From Takifugu bimaculatus (lineage: Eukaryota > Chordata > Actinopteri > Tetraodontiformes > Tetraodontidae): DNA of 64,000 bases. Positions 10,301 through 22,100 of the stretch are shown here, piece after piece (the first letter of the stretch is position 1; each line of letters begins with the position of its first letter). The position numbers and the translations under genes were made by a program. The notes beneath the pieces were generated by a model, which searched no databases, was not told the origin of the DNA, and saw only the letters and a program-made list of their open reading frames with translations. Location: the NCBI GenBank assembly GCA_004026145.2, contig CP034986.1, positions 15,920,304-15,984,303 on the forward strand. The letters are read 5' to 3'.

Positions 10301-11960
10301 TATTGATCAGAAGGAATTCCCACGGCGTCTTTCATTGCATTTAACAGCTCTGCCCAACATCTGTCAGCACCACAGAAAGGTGGTGTTAGTAAAGCTCGCA
10401 GTGAACAAATACTGACAAACACATCAGGATTCAACCAGCTCCTCCTTGTCCTTGTCCTTGTCCTTGTCCTTGTCCTTGTCCTTGTCCTTAATGGGGGTAT
10501 CGGTGCTGCCTGTCCTCCCTATTTATTCAACTCTTCCGCTGTCTTGATTCTGATCTTCTGTCATTGTTTAAGCTGGATTCCGTATTAATGACACAGGGTT
10601 AATATCTAAGCAGATATGGGAGCAGGATGAATCCCCGTGGAGCTCCAGTGGCTTCCTCTGGTCACACTGGTCTTGCTGGTATTTGGACTCACCCCTGGTT
10701 TGTTATACTCTGGGTAATGTGCTGTTTAGATTTCATTTTCACAGCTGAGGCACAGCCCGACTGGAGCTGTTATGCAGCTGCCTTTTTTCCTCTCCATCAT
10801 CCTTGTCTTTGAGTAGATTTTTCTGGCTCCGGGACCATAGTGCAATATTAATGCTGCCGCAGAGGAGCCAGAGCTCTGCAGCGCTCTCCCTCTCTCCCTT
10901 CATGTCCTCCATCAGTCAGTGATGCCTCTGCGTTTTGTGCTTTTTGTTGCTGTTCTTGGCAGCAAAACTCAAAGGGGGAAGATTCGGGAGGGTCGAAACC
11001 CAAAGCAGAATCAAAACGGAGGCGGTGTTTGATCCGACAGAGCTAATCGTGGGGAACGTAGAGGAAGAAAATTGGGAGTGACAAATATTCCTGCAGAGAG
11101 GAGGTGGGGTTGATGAGGAAGCCAGATTTACGCACCAGGCTGGGTTCAGCTCTGGGGGCGGAGCTGGCCAGACCAACGCCTGCATCGTGGGCTCGGTTCC
11201 TCTTTATCATCCTGAGCCACAGCTCATTTTTACACGTTTAACACAAATGAAGTGCTCTTCAGTGACGATAATCAACCAAACAAATCCACTCACGCTCGTT
11301 TTAACCTGCTCTCCCTGTGCTGTGGTCTACACTCCTCTCAGGATGGTTTCCTGTTCAGCGTGTCTATCGTCAGCGGATTGATCTGCATCATCCTGGCCGT
11401 CATCAAGTTCATGCTCGGCAAAGTGCTGACGAGCCGAGCCCTCATTACCGATGGTATGTGCACGGAAATGGGTTTCCCGCGCATGTTTTAGCTTGAATAT
11501 TTGGACAAAGACCGACACTTCCAGGTTCCTGATCCAGATGTTGAATAGAAATCCAGTGTCTTGGGACACAAACCCTCAAACCTGCACATCAGTCTGACTT
11601 TTCTAAGATGCCTGAGGGATGAATTTCAACACCAAGACTCCAAAAACAATCAGAACATCAGATTGTTGTGGTGTTTTCCAGGGTTTAACTCCCTGGTGGG
11701 CGGAGTCATGGGATTCTCCATCCTCATCAGTGCAGAAGTGTTCAAGCAGGAACCTAAAGTCTGGTATCTGGATGGAACAATAGGAGTCCTCATAGGTCTG
11801 ATCATCCTCGCTTATGGAGTCAAGTAAGTGGGGTGGTGGTGGGGAGGGGGGGGGGGGACCATCTTTGCTGCCTGTATCAGCTCTTTTCCCTTCTCACAGG
11901 CTCCTGCTGGACATGATCCCGCGGATCCGTCAGACCAGGAATTATGAGCGCTTTGAGTGA
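2350..11960 (+). CDS. tmem163: Transmembrane protein 163, zinc transporter (complete, 8 exons)
   Basis: TMEM163 (SV31) is a zinc-binding efflux transporter of the cation diffusion facilitator type found in synaptic vesicles, lysosomes and plasma membrane. Joining 2350-2551, 3472-3591, 6866-6909, 6985-7076, 8361-8457, 11342-11453, 11682-11823 and 11900-11960 gives 870 bp: 289 codons and a TGA, the human length. All junctions are GT-AG and in phase. The N-tail (1-80) is hydrophilic, Gln-rich and poorly conserved; from LKPHEAQ onward it matches human closely. About six membrane spans are visible, near 87-107, 115-137, 153-173, 187-207, 222-242 and 252-273. The DxxxD pair reported to bind zinc falls at Asp124 and Asp128 (FDATLDVLSS). 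The start has A at -3. Teleosts often keep two copies (a and b); which this is cannot be told. It is convergent with mgat5 and divergent from ccnt2. Confidence 0.96.
2552..3471 (+). other. tmem163 intron 1
   Basis: Contains a C-rich tract at about 3088-3103 and otherwise unremarkable single-copy-looking DNA. No nested gene seen. Confidence 0.6.
3472..3591 (+). CDS. tmem163: tmem163 exon 2
   Basis: Encodes LLESSMRLKPHEAQSYRKKA and the first membrane span (WVSIAVTIILAIVAF). Acceptor CCGCAG ends at 3471; donor GTGAGT starts at 3592. Confidence 0.95.
3913..3948. repeat. Perfect inverted repeat, 16-bp arms
   Basis: Arms 3913-3928 and 3933-3948 are exact reverse complements (core TTGCCGTCACTT), separated by four bases. 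Confidence 0.85.
4318..4400. repeat. (CA)n microsatellite
   Basis: About 80 bp of nearly pure CA dinucleotide, the longest microsatellite in the window. Confidence 0.97.
4515..4541. repeat. (GT)n microsatellite
   Basis: Pure GT run of about 13 units, 115 bp downstream of the CA run and complementary to it. Confidence 0.95.
6866..6909 (+). CDS. tmem163: tmem163 exon 3
   Basis: A 44-bp exon encoding VSVMRHSASAFGFA, nearly identical to human. Acceptor TTCCAG ends at 6865 and donor GTAAGT starts at 6910. The following intron is only 75 bp. Confidence 0.95.
6985..7076 (+). CDS. tmem163: tmem163 exon 4
   Basis: Carries the Asp124/Asp128 zinc-site motif (FDATLDVLSS) and ends in HSAHREY. The acceptor follows a long CT tract (CTGTAG); the donor is GTAAGT at 7077. 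Confidence 0.95.
7077..8360 (+). other. tmem163 intron 4
   Basis: Contains the 32-bp perfect palindrome at 7336-7367. Otherwise no gene or repeat that I recognise. Confidence 0.6.
7336..7367. repeat. 32-bp perfect palindrome
   Basis: The sequence from 7336 equals its own reverse complement, with half-site TAGTATGTCAACACTA and no spacer. Confidence 0.9.
8361..8457 (+). CDS. tmem163: tmem163 exon 5
   Basis: Encodes the third membrane span (ACAILGVIFILSSMCILG) and KAIHDLATKLLPEV. Acceptor CTACAG ends at 8360; donor GTAAGT is at 8458. Confidence 0.95.
8458..11341 (+). other. tmem163 intron 5
   Basis: The largest part of the gene body without exons after intron 2. It holds a short GTGTGAAC triplet repeat (about 9070-9097), AT-rich sequence near 9280-9360 and a TCCTTG hexamer array (10443-10490). 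A GC-rich stretch at 9830-10300 encodes nothing recognisable. Confidence 0.6.
10443..10490. repeat. (TCCTTG)8 hexanucleotide tandem repeat
   Basis: Seven perfect copies and one copy with a single final-base change (TCCTTA). Confidence 0.95.
11342..11453 (+). CDS. tmem163: tmem163 exon 6
   Basis: Encodes span four and KFMLGKVLTSRALITD, almost invariant against human. Acceptor CTCTCAG ends at 11341; donor GTATGT is at 11454. Confidence 0.95.
11682..11823 (+). CDS. tmem163: tmem163 exon 7
   Basis: Encodes NSLVGGVMGFSILISAEVF and WYLDGTIGVLIGL, spans five and six. Acceptor TTCCAG ends at 11681; donor GTAAGT is at 11824. Confidence 0.95.
11829..11861 (+). repeat. G-rich tract in tmem163 intron 7
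   Basis: Runs of GGGG, GGTGGTGG and a G run of about 12 fill nearly half of the 76-bp intron 7 and could form a G-quadruplex in the pre-mRNA. Confidence 0.75.
11900..11960 (+). CDS. tmem163: tmem163 exon 8 (coding part)
   Basis: Completes Lys and encodes LLLDMIPRIRQTRNYERFE followed by TGA at 11958-11960. Human ends RHYEMFE at the same length. The preceding intron is 76 bp. Confidence 0.95.
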
Positions 11961-12533
11961 CAGGGTGGAGAATGGGGGGTTTCGGAGGGACAAGGGAGGA
12001 TGAGGTGTCCCCCCCCCCCTCCCCGTGTGCCCAGACACCCTGGAGGTGCCGACAGAGGTTTCAGCATTTGTACAGTTTTCTCATATATACATCTGGACTG
12101 AGGATCTGGGCCAGTGATGACAGCAGCAAGCACCTTTTAAATGTTTTACAGTTTTATGTACAGTATAAATATAGATATGTACGTCTTATCAGCAGACAGG
12201 ACACTTTTGATCCATTTCTCCATTTGGCCATTTTAAAGAGGGAGTTGCAGACTACTGTATTGTGGACATTATGGCATTTGAACTCCTGAAGGGCGACCTT
12301 CACTCAACTTCTGTTCAGCAAGTCCATGTACTATACCTCTTTTCCACTAAAGCGCCCTGTCTAAACACAGCCGTCTGTTTTTTTCCCAGGGTTCCTTGAG
12401 GCCTTTGTTCAGCTGTGCTATAAAATGTCCCTGTGCAAACTGACGGGTGTCGTTGATGTAGCTGGCAGAGCATAAATGGATGGCATCTCCGTCTTATTTA
12501 TAGAACAAGGACCATTTGGCAGAGCGGTGACCA

Positions 12534-12588
12534 ACACACACACATGCACACACACATGCACACACACATACACACACACAAACACACG
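12534..12588. repeat. Imperfect (CA)n microsatellite
   Basis: CA units interrupted by TG and AA, inside the inferred tmem163 3' UTR. Confidence 0.9.
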
Positions 12589-13559
12589 GTACAACATGTT
12601 TTCCGTAAAAACTCACCTGACTGTCGGTTTCACGGGAACAAGCAGACAATAGTCTGTTTTAACAGCTTCCGCACTGAAACAACTTAGAAATGTACATGTG
12701 CGTTTTCTGCCATCTGCTGTCAAGAAGGCGTAACTGCAACTCCTAAGTATATTTAACTACATTTAAAAACAAGGATGTGTTTTTACTGTCAGAATTTTTA
12801 AAGTAAGCTGCTCATATTTTAAACTATTTGAAAAGAGTTGCTGATTGGTTATTTGGAGGATTGCCAGAGATTTTGGCCTCATCGGCTGACCTGCTCCAGC
12901 CTAGACCTCCAGAAAGGAAGCAGCAGGGTCCCACAGGCCCTTTCATGGAATCCAGTGTGTGTTTTGATGCTGGAAATGCTTTATCTTCCACTCTCTTTGA
13001 TTTCAGGGTTAATGCTGATTGGTTAAGTTAAATATTTGTAAAAAAATTAACATGTGTCTGATTGTAAATGGCCATTAACCTTGTTTTGCGTTTGTAGAGA
13101 AATGAATGAAAACCCAGCCCTGGCTTCAAATTTTAAATGTGAAATTGTATCAAAGCACAAATTTCCAGAAGTTCAGCAACTATTTAACTATCAGTCAAAA
13201 CATTTCATCAGCCTGGAAAAATCTTTCCCTGCCTCCATTTTTTTTTTAAGCTGCCAAGCCTTAATCTTCCTGCAGTGTTGGAGTGTACAAAGTGAGTGTG
13301 AGAGAACCGGTGTTTGCTGCAGTGACTGTACCTGAATGTAACACTGTGATGTGAAACTAGTTCAAAGAGCACACTAACGTGTCACTGTGCTGCGTCTTTA
13401 ACGTGTGGAGTTGCATATAAGCCTGAAATGTTTCAGGCTCAGGTTTTGTACTCAGACATGTTGGACCCCCTCACAGTGGGCCTGTATTTTACTGTACCAG
13501 TGTAAATACTGCATCTGTATCGCTGTGGTGTGCAAATATTAGAGCAGAATCTGAGCCTT

Positions 13560-15903
13560 TTGTCACAGAAAAAAAGGTTTATTTAAAAATAAAGTTATAT
13601 TCCTCCTCGTCACAGAACGTGAAAAGTCACCATGTTGTCGCTGTATTTTTCAACTCTTCACTGTTTGGATGATCTGCTTTTGAGTAACGGCCCCTTAAAA
13701 TAGACAGATACACGTCTTCTTTTAAACAACAGACATTCAATGCTGAGGTTTACAGATATGGTTATTGTTCCTGTCTTCAGGAACACACAGCTGATTTCCA
13801 ATTTTAACACCCGAACAACAGAAACTGAATAAGGCTTTTTACTACAACCAAACAGGGAGAAACAGAGATGGTCGTGTTTCTTTTAAATACAGAAATTGTC
13901 CAAATTCTTACAGGGATTTCAAAGGGACTTTCTGCTTTTTCATCATGGGATCAGATACTTTTCTGTTTTCTGAGGTGCAACAAATCTCATTAAAAGAGCA
14001 GCACGGTGAACCATCTGTGCTGACAGACCTGATTCTTCTCAATTAAATCACATCGGTCGCACACACACACACACAAAAACAATGGTTTGTTAATCTGCAG
14101 CTGAAAACGGTCCCTACGAGTCAGCGGTTTTGCTCCGCAAATGAGATTTATCGACTAGGAAAGCTACAAATCAATGTTGAATGATCATTTTAAGGCAATA
14201 ATCCAAGCAGAACCCCTACTGACAGGATGTGCGCTACGACAGGCAGAGCTCACATATGGAGAACACGTGGGTCCTCTCATGACGCAACCACTGATGGGTA
14301 ACAGCGATCAGCCAATCAGCACGCCGCTTTAAACCTGAGCGACCAACTGTGAGAAATCAAAGAAAAATAATTTTTAAAAAAAGATAAAAAATGAAAGAAA
14401 TCCATTCCGAGGAGCTGAGAAACGCCGATCTATGCGGCCGGGAGCCGCACTGGCGAACACGTATAACACGTTGTTGGAAACAGAACCCTGTGAAAGGCAC
14501 ATGTTTGAGCAGACAGGCGGATTACACCCACACGGGACGAACGCGGAGGTTTGACGAAGTCGCTCGATGACGGAGCATAAAAAAAAAGGTCATTTATCCA
14601 CTGCTGCCCAGCTTCAGGATATCAGGAGAGATTCAAACCCAAAAAATGTAGCTTAAAAATAACAAAAGCTTGACAATTATGCGTGCGAGAAGACTTTATC
14701 TTCACTTAACTGCAGGAAGCTGAATGGAATCTGGACTTCTGACTCAAACACTTTAAGTATTCTTGTTTTGTTTTTAAATTACTCATAAATAATAAAAGCT
14801 ATGGAAAAAGTAAAAGACACCCATTTTTTAAATAAAAAAAACAATATAGATTTGTATACAAAATAAAGAGATTTAAAACCCATATGAACAATATACAGTG
14901 TTTATATCCTGGCAAACTCAGAAAACAGATTAGAAAAGTGGAATTTTTTCATTTACAACACAAACTGTTTTTTTGTTGTTGTTTTTTTTAACTGTGTGTA
15001 AATTAAAATTGAGATTACCACCGAAAGAAAAAAAGTCTGGTAGCAGGACCACTTGGTTGGCATGTTTGCACAGATTTACAGCTGAATGATCAGATGAATT
15101 TAGCTCTGACATAACGATAACGAGGCGTGTGTCTACCTTCTGAAGATTAATAACAGGTTTGCTGCCATCAACCACGTCCTACCGGCTACAACACCACATG
15201 CTACGACACTACAAGCTGCAGACCTTCACCCCCCCCCCCCCGAGCCTCCTCTTGGTGTGTGCTTGCAGAGGGAATATCTAAACAGTCTAACAACAGCAGT
15301 TTCCCTGCCCTTTACTGGCCACAAACGCTTTGTTTACAGTTCTCTACCTCTAATGTAGCTTTCAATAAAACCCAATCAAAGCAAGAAAGGAAATCACAAC
15401 TGCATTTTTCTGTCCTCGAAGGGGCAACAGAGATCGAGGAGGATGCCTCGGCTCTTTCAGAATAAAAGTCTAGATATCTACATACCAAGTCTGAAGAGAG
15501 ACATTGGTTACAGTGTAAAACTGGGGTTTTCTTCGCCCTGTGTCTGTCAGTCCAGTGTAATCCTACCTAAAGATGAAACTCTTGGGACCACTGTTTAGGT
15601 TGATGGGGGTATTTTGAGTCTCTTTGCTGCCCTGGAGCTGCAGACAAACAGCTTCCTGTTATGACGCAGCTCCTTGATACCAACATGGCTGCATGAGCTC
15701 CTGCTGCTGTAAAGATGAATCCCTTTGCTGCTGGTGAAACACTCGAGAGCAGTTTCAAGCAGCAGCTAGGAAACAATAAATATGATCGATGTGTCCTTCA
15801 GCAGAGAGAGAGAGATCTGTGAACGCTCACGTGCTCCGTGAAGCTGCTTTCATGTTCGTTCAATGCTCCAAATCCTGCCACCCCCACTGGTGGCGCCATG
15901 CTG
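13560..15903 (-). other. mgat5 3' UTR (inferred)
   Basis: Extends from the TAG stop codon to the minus-strand AATAAA at 13583-13578, about 2.3 kb. A short CA run near 14060 and a C tract at 15228-15241 are present. No coding sequence is seen. Several AATAAA motifs here are on the plus strand and so are in the wrong orientation for mgat5. Confidence 0.55.
13578..13593. terminator. Back-to-back poly(A) signals for tmem163 and mgat5
   Basis: AATAAA on the plus strand at 13588-13593 and AATAAA on the minus strand at 13583-13578 lie 4 bp apart. I found no other canonical signal in the correct orientation between either stop codon and this point, so each gene probably ends here. Signals are seen; their use is inferred. 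Confidence 0.6.
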
Positions 15904-16102
15904 CTATAGGCAGTCTTTGCACAGCGCCACCTGTCCCTTCATGTAGTCACGACAAGGGCAGATGCGCTGTAATGTCGGGTGGGCACCGGCGCAACTGAAC
16001 AGCAGCAGGTCGGACTGGAAGATGCAGTGTTGGCGGGTGGGGCTGTAGGCCGGGACCACCGTGTCTGCGCTGGACTCCACCGTCTGACAGTCGGCACCGA
16101 AC
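15904..16102 (-). CDS. mgat5: mgat5 coding exon 16 (terminal)
   Basis: Residues 677-741, ending LLLFSCAGAHPTLQRICPC and RDYMKGQVALCKDCL, then TAG at 15906-15904. Acceptor CTGTCAG. The N-terminal part (FGADCQTVESSADTVV) is the most diverged stretch. Confidence 0.95.
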
Positions 16103-19100
16103 CTGACAGAGACACAAATGGAATCCACTCATGGTTACCGTCATCTTTAAATGGGTTTTAAAAACACCGCAAACTGCGCCCTCTGGTGGTACTCTGCTGA
16201 AATCTAGTCGGTATTATTCCAGACTCTTCCCAAAATGTAATATATTTAATGTAAGTTACTTTACCATATTACTGTTTAGATTAATAAATTTACTCACTTT
16301 CACTGAAATAAATGCTAGGGACACAGCATCGCAAAATCAAGCAACATATTTTTATATCAAATAATACAATAAGGATTATATAATAATAATAATAACTGTA
16401 GTTCCTCATAATTACACTGGGTGGGGGCTATATTGGAGTCAGATACAGTCTATGTAGCATCTGCAGGTCGTGGTGAACATTAATAGAATTACAATTATAT
16501 AAGGGCATTAAACAATTAAGCCTTTATGACTGAGACAAAAACACTTTTTATGTAACAAAAAGGTAACATTTCAGTGACATTTCAAATAATGAGTCACATT
16601 GAACTAATTGTTGTGTGTGTGTGTGTATGTATATATATATATATAGGTTCATCTTTAAAATATAAGGAAAGCAACTTTTTTCAGTCTAACATGGGATTAC
16701 TCAAAAAGTGTGCATTAAGTTTTCCATAGTAGTTGTGACTGTAAACAACCATGTTGGGAATACCACCATCCATGTTTCATCTGGTTATTAATTAAATTAA
16801 TTAAATTAACATTAGGACCACCACTCCTTGCTGACAGTTCATTGCTTTTACCTTCTGGCAGCAGCTAATTGTGCAGTAAAAAATAAAGGTCGGCTGATTT
16901 GACCAGCAAATCAAGAGAGGCTGCTCTTTTGACTGCACTTATTTACGACCATAGAGGATTCCCTCGGCCTCCCAGCAGCACATAAAGTGCACCTTCGTGT
17001 GAGGCTCTAATCTGTTTCTGTGGTAAGTCCAAAATTGCATGAGTACTCTTTCTGCTGCACCGAGACTTCCGCCTGTATTGGAATAATCCCAAAATAAAGT
17101 AATGTGTTGTATTACTCCGTTACTGCCAAAAGCTAATATATTACTGTAACTTGTTACAGTAATATATGATGTTACACCAACACCAAATACCACATTTATT
17201 AGATTCCATAACTTGTAAACAGTTTCTTACGAGTTTGGCACTTGTAAGAGCTACTTTGATTATGTGGAAAACTTTGGGTTTTTTAGAGGGGAACTGTGAA
17301 GAGTGAGTGTGAAGAAAGTTGCAGCCTTCCATTTCACCACCAAGGAAGAACACACACTGTTGTTGTGCTGCCACCTAGTGGACTCCGCACACATGACAGT
17401 TCAGATCTTTTCAATGTGAAAGTAAAATTGGCTATTTTTGGACTGTGTGCTCCACCTGGCCAGGTCCTTGTCCTTGTTGAGGTGTTGGAAGAAGGATGGC
17501 TCACAGATGAGCTGCTCCTCCTGGCACACCCGCTTGCAGGAGCGTCCGGGCTCTGCCAGCCTGACCTGCAGAGCGCTGAGGGGCGGCCACATCACCTGTC
17601 CATGGCAAAAGTCCTAAGAAACCATACACGGAAAACCCAGTTTTTACTCCTGCAGCTGCAGAGGAGCACGTCACAAATGCACTGCTAATGCGACATTAAT
17701 AGTCAGAGTTTAGATACTTTTGGATCTTAATGGGTCATGTTTCTGCTTGGATTTAATGCAAATACACATGATTAAATTCTCAAATTCGAGCGGTTTGGCA
17801 TTGAATCTTCCGGTACCTGGTTCTCGATGAAGCCGTTGACTCTCTGCAGCATCCCCTCACAGGTGAACTCGTACGGCAGGTACGGCTCGATCTGCTCAGA
17901 CACAAACCGCCCAGTGCAGGAGGAAGTCAAGGACACATCAAATTTCAAGCAACAACTGATGCCTTTGTTGCGGCCGTGTTCTCTTTCCCTGTTCTTGTAT
18001 GTCCTGTCACCATGGATCACGAAGCATAGGAGGCTCCGCTGGCTCGTATGGTGAACAGGTCCATTGTTCCCAGTCAGTCGACGGAGAACAAGTTCTGAGT
18101 TTGTAGTTAACTAATTCACGAGGAAGAGAAGCCAAACAGGATCCCTCTCTTTTGCCCAACAGAATCTGCCCCTCACTTTCTCTCTAAACATTCCATCATT
18201 CAAATACAGCTTCTAAAAGATAAACAGATCTTTACATTTGAAAGGATATATTTTAAAACCTGACTCTGGAAATTCTTCTCAACTGATCAACTTCAGCTAA
18301 AGAACATTGTGTTGCAGCTTCACCTTTTGGCTCAGAATCGAGCGAATGGCTTTCTCCACCTCGGCACTGTTCTCAATGTCCACCGTCCACACGTGTGGCT
18401 GACCGATGTAGACCTCGGCGTAAGGATGCTGAGAGGTCAGCTGCAGAGAGACAGGACATTATCTGAGCTGGAGCTGCAACTCAAGGCAGATTTGCTTCAT
18501 ATTATATGTTTCCAGGGCCTGAAGACACCAGGGTAATCGTGATTGCACCTCAACTCACCTCTCTCAGTGTAGGTTTGCCTTTGAAGAAGTCTGTGTTCTT
18601 GCTGCTCTTTGGTGGGTTGAATTTGGGGTTGAGGAAAGCGCAGCCGTTAGCGATGGCCTCCAGTGGTGCTGGACCCTCATAGGGGAAGGAGAGACCCACA
18701 AAGAGCTGCAGAAAGGGGAAAAAACACGCAGATGAATAAACCAAAGGATGAATGTTCAGAGAGTATTCTACTGTACTGTAAGTTAAAGTAATGAAACTAC
18801 AGGAAAACAAAGAGGTGAAAGGAGAGAAGAAAAAGTTGAGACAACTTCACTGGCTGTGAGGACTGTCCTCTTGCTGACAGCAGCAGTTAGCCACACTTAA
18901 CCCAAACGCCCACATCATCAGCAGAAAATACAGTCGAGACAGCACATTTTCCTCACGAAACAATGGAAGAGCAACAAGTATAGCGGGATGACATTCTTCC
19001 TGTGTTTATCCTTCTGACACACTAAAACACTGTCCCACAGAGGCTTTGTAAAACACAGACCACATATTGTATTGTAAAATGTTTATAGATTGTCCATGAG

Positions 19101-22100
19101 TATGGGTGGATGGATGGATGGATAATATTTGACCAAAATGAGGGGTGGAGCTCCTCAAGTGTAACTGCCAGTAATGAGCCATGAGCAGGTTCTTACCTGC
19201 CCATGGCTCATTACTGGCAGTTACACTTGTTAGCCTTTGAGTGTGTTTATGCCCAGCTTGTATCTAGGCACAGGAACATGCTTTAACTAATTAAACTTCC
19301 CCCACCCCACCCCAACACACACACACACACACACACACAGACACACACACACGGCCTCATTGGTACCACGCTCATGCCAACAGGTGGCAGTAAAAGCACG
19401 CAAAAACGCTTCTCATATCTCCTAACAATTGAATTCGACCTAAAATTGTGGCTGACGTATTTATTCAAGCTGTATATGTTTAATATCACAGCTTCGATAT
19501 TAATAGTGGATGAGGGAGTTTATTTTTGCAGGGCGAGTTGAGTGAATAATCAAACATTACACATCCCAGGTGTATTTATTAACAGGGAAACCCCAAAAGC
19601 CCAATTAGCTGCAGGAGCTAGGTTACAGGTAACAGTGTGTTGCTGCGCTACAATCTGTGTTTACAATATTTGCATTGTTTTTTTCTAGTTTGTCCTTATC
19701 CTACGGCTGAATTGTTGCCTGTTTGTGGGATTCAACACATACTCCTTTTCTGAACTGTGCAACTGAGACAATATTAATCCCTTATGCTGTATACGCTGGC
19801 AGTCTTTCTGAGTTCCCTCTTTTTTTCTTTCCCTAACACCGATAATAATACTACATTTATTTCAAGGTCCTGTCTGAGCACTCACGGACACTGTATAAGA
19901 TAAAATGTGAAGAACCCAATAAAAAGAAAGTATTAAAAGACATAAGCATAAACAGAAGAGGCCCATTACAGAAAACAAGGGCAGTGCAATTTAAAATATT
20001 AGGGAACAAGCAGCTTTAAAAAGAGGTTTTGGAGAGTGGAAGGAGAAAGATTTTCCTAAGATCAGGTATGGAGGGACAAGGCTTGAAACACACTGGATAC
20101 GAATGCAAACTGGAACAGCATCCCTGCATGTCCACTCCGTCCTCCGTCCTCTGCCAAAACACACCGGCTGCATCTTCAGAGAGCAGCACGGCTGCTGCTC
20201 CCCACTCCGTAGGGGAGCAGCAGAATTCCTGTTGATCGTGGGTGTCTCTACAACATGTAATTCCATGATTTCTACTCAAATGTCCAGTTGACAGCTTAGT
20301 TATTGTGTATTAGGCTGCCAGCTCAGTCTGTTGCTAACTAGGCTGAGAAGCAGGAGGGTTCTTGGTTCAAGCCCCAGTGCAAACAAAACATGAAAGGTAG
20401 TAGGGGGAGGTGCCAGAACACCTTCAGAGCACTGCCGAGGTACCCTTGAGCAACGTACCCAAACCACAATTGCTCATATAGGGCGCTGTGATGAGCTGGC
20501 GACTCATCCAGGGGTGGACCCTGCGTACGCCCATTGTTTACCCTCCCCGTGACCCCCGAACGGGATAAAGCAGAAGAAAAGACAAATGTATTTTGAAGGT
20601 GCGGGTCCATTCTGCACAGTTGAAAATAAACCAAACTAAAGATGGGATTTGCATTTTGAAAGATTTCCAGATGTTTTATTTTCTCTTCCCCACTTCCCGT
20701 CCTGCACGTGCTGCACTGCACCAAATTACTACAACGTGCTACGCCATCCAAGAAATATCGAAGCCATGCGTATTTTTTTGGAGGGCTCTAGAACGGCAGA
20801 GCTGAGCCACATCTGGATGGGAACAGAGCAGCGGCCGGGGTTCACACACGCAACGGAAAAGAATCGGATCTGCCCTCGTTTTGGAGCAGAGGTAAAGCTT
20901 AAATTATCCAATACTTCAGCCTTTCCTCGCTCTATTTTGTTTTGTGTGCTCAGTAATAAAGACTCTGAAAGGCATTTCAGACCAAAGGCCTCTAAATCTC
21001 ACCCGGTCTTGTTTTCAATAAAAGTCTGAATCAGGATCTATGGCTGTGTTTTCTGGCGCTGCCCAGGCTCCTGTCTGATGGCTCTGTCCTCTGTCTGCCC
21101 TCCGTCCCTGGTCTGATGGGACAGCTTCTGGTTTCAGAGGTCGGAGAAATCGAAACGCTCTCCCCTTTTTCTTCTCAAGAGGCTGACATAACCGGAGTCA
21201 AAAGAACTCCATCCTTCAGTGCCAAAGCTAATGATACTTCTCACCTTCAGGAAACACTCCACAGATTTGAAACCCTTCCTCTTTGACTAGAAGATGCAGA
21301 GAAACTCGGCACGATTTAGGAGTGTTTTCCCAGCTAAAACCGGGTGGATTAGCTGCATTTGCTGTTGTTCAACATATACATTCAACATAAAACATTGGTC
21401 CTCATCCTTCTACACTTGAGCAGATGTGCAGATCATATCTGATGTGAAACATCTGCAGTGGACTCACCTTGGTTTCTCGGAGGAGAAACTGCAGGTCTCT
21501 GCCACTCAAAATGCCGTGGTTCTTCACATAGCTGGGAACGTGCACAGTGCTGGTCCCGTGCACGGTGCCGTGGACCTCCATGTAGTTGTGTATGGTGTCT
21601 AGGTATTTCTTTTTATCCTGAAACAGAAACAAGACTTATTTACACTTCAGATCTAGTTTTAAAAGGAACTGTTGTTTTAGGAAGACACTCATTAGAGGTT
21701 TGCCTCAAAAAGAAATGCATTTCCATTTCATTTATGCTCATGGATAAAACAAAAACTGGTTCTGGCTGATGCTTTTGTCAATAGTGGATCAGAAACATTA
21801 CTGGTGGGCAGATACGCAGAGAACCATCTGGACACTGAGCTAAAAATACCACTTTCTGAAGAGCATCATTGTACAGCCTGTTGTGTATCTGATGTGAGAC
21901 ATCAATCATTTCATATCAAGAACGCTGATGGAGACCCACTTTCTTTCCTTTACACACCCTGTTCAGCTGAAATCACCACAGAGGTAATGCTGCAGGCTGC
22001 TAATGCTACGTTAGCGAGCAGGGATATGTAAAATACACTGGTCTTAAAAAGATACCAGCATTACTAGTAAAATAAGGATAAATTAGATATTGCCTTGTTT

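Larger units (their letters stand above)
11961..13610 (+). other. tmem163 3' UTR (inferred)
   Basis: The first AATAAA I find after the stop codon is at 13588-13593, followed by a GT-rich stretch, implying a 3' UTR of about 1.65 kb. It contains a C tract near 12010, an impure CA microsatellite (12534-12588) and a small 9-bp-stem hairpin at 13420-13439. Confidence 0.6.
16103..17455 (-). other. mgat5 last intron (exons 15-16)
   Basis: Contains a GT/AT microsatellite (16612-16645), a TTAA-rich run near 16785-16810 and a palindrome (17136-17167). No nested gene is seen. Confidence 0.6.
18706..21467 (-). other. mgat5 intron between exons 11 and 12
   Basis: Holds a GGAT tetranucleotide run (19105-19124), a 72-nt hairpin (19157-19228), a CA microsatellite (19315-19352) and a SINE (about 20310-20580). 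No coding sequence. Confidence 0.6.

Noticed and set aside
19157..19228. Calling the hairpin a microRNA gene
   Set aside because: The stem is almost perfectly paired with a four-base loop, unlike typical animal precursors, and no known microRNA seed was recognised.
20310..20390. A functional tRNA gene from the TAGCTCAGT-like and GGTTCAAGCCCC motifs
   Set aside because: No cloverleaf can be closed and the motif is joined to a SINE body present in two other copies.
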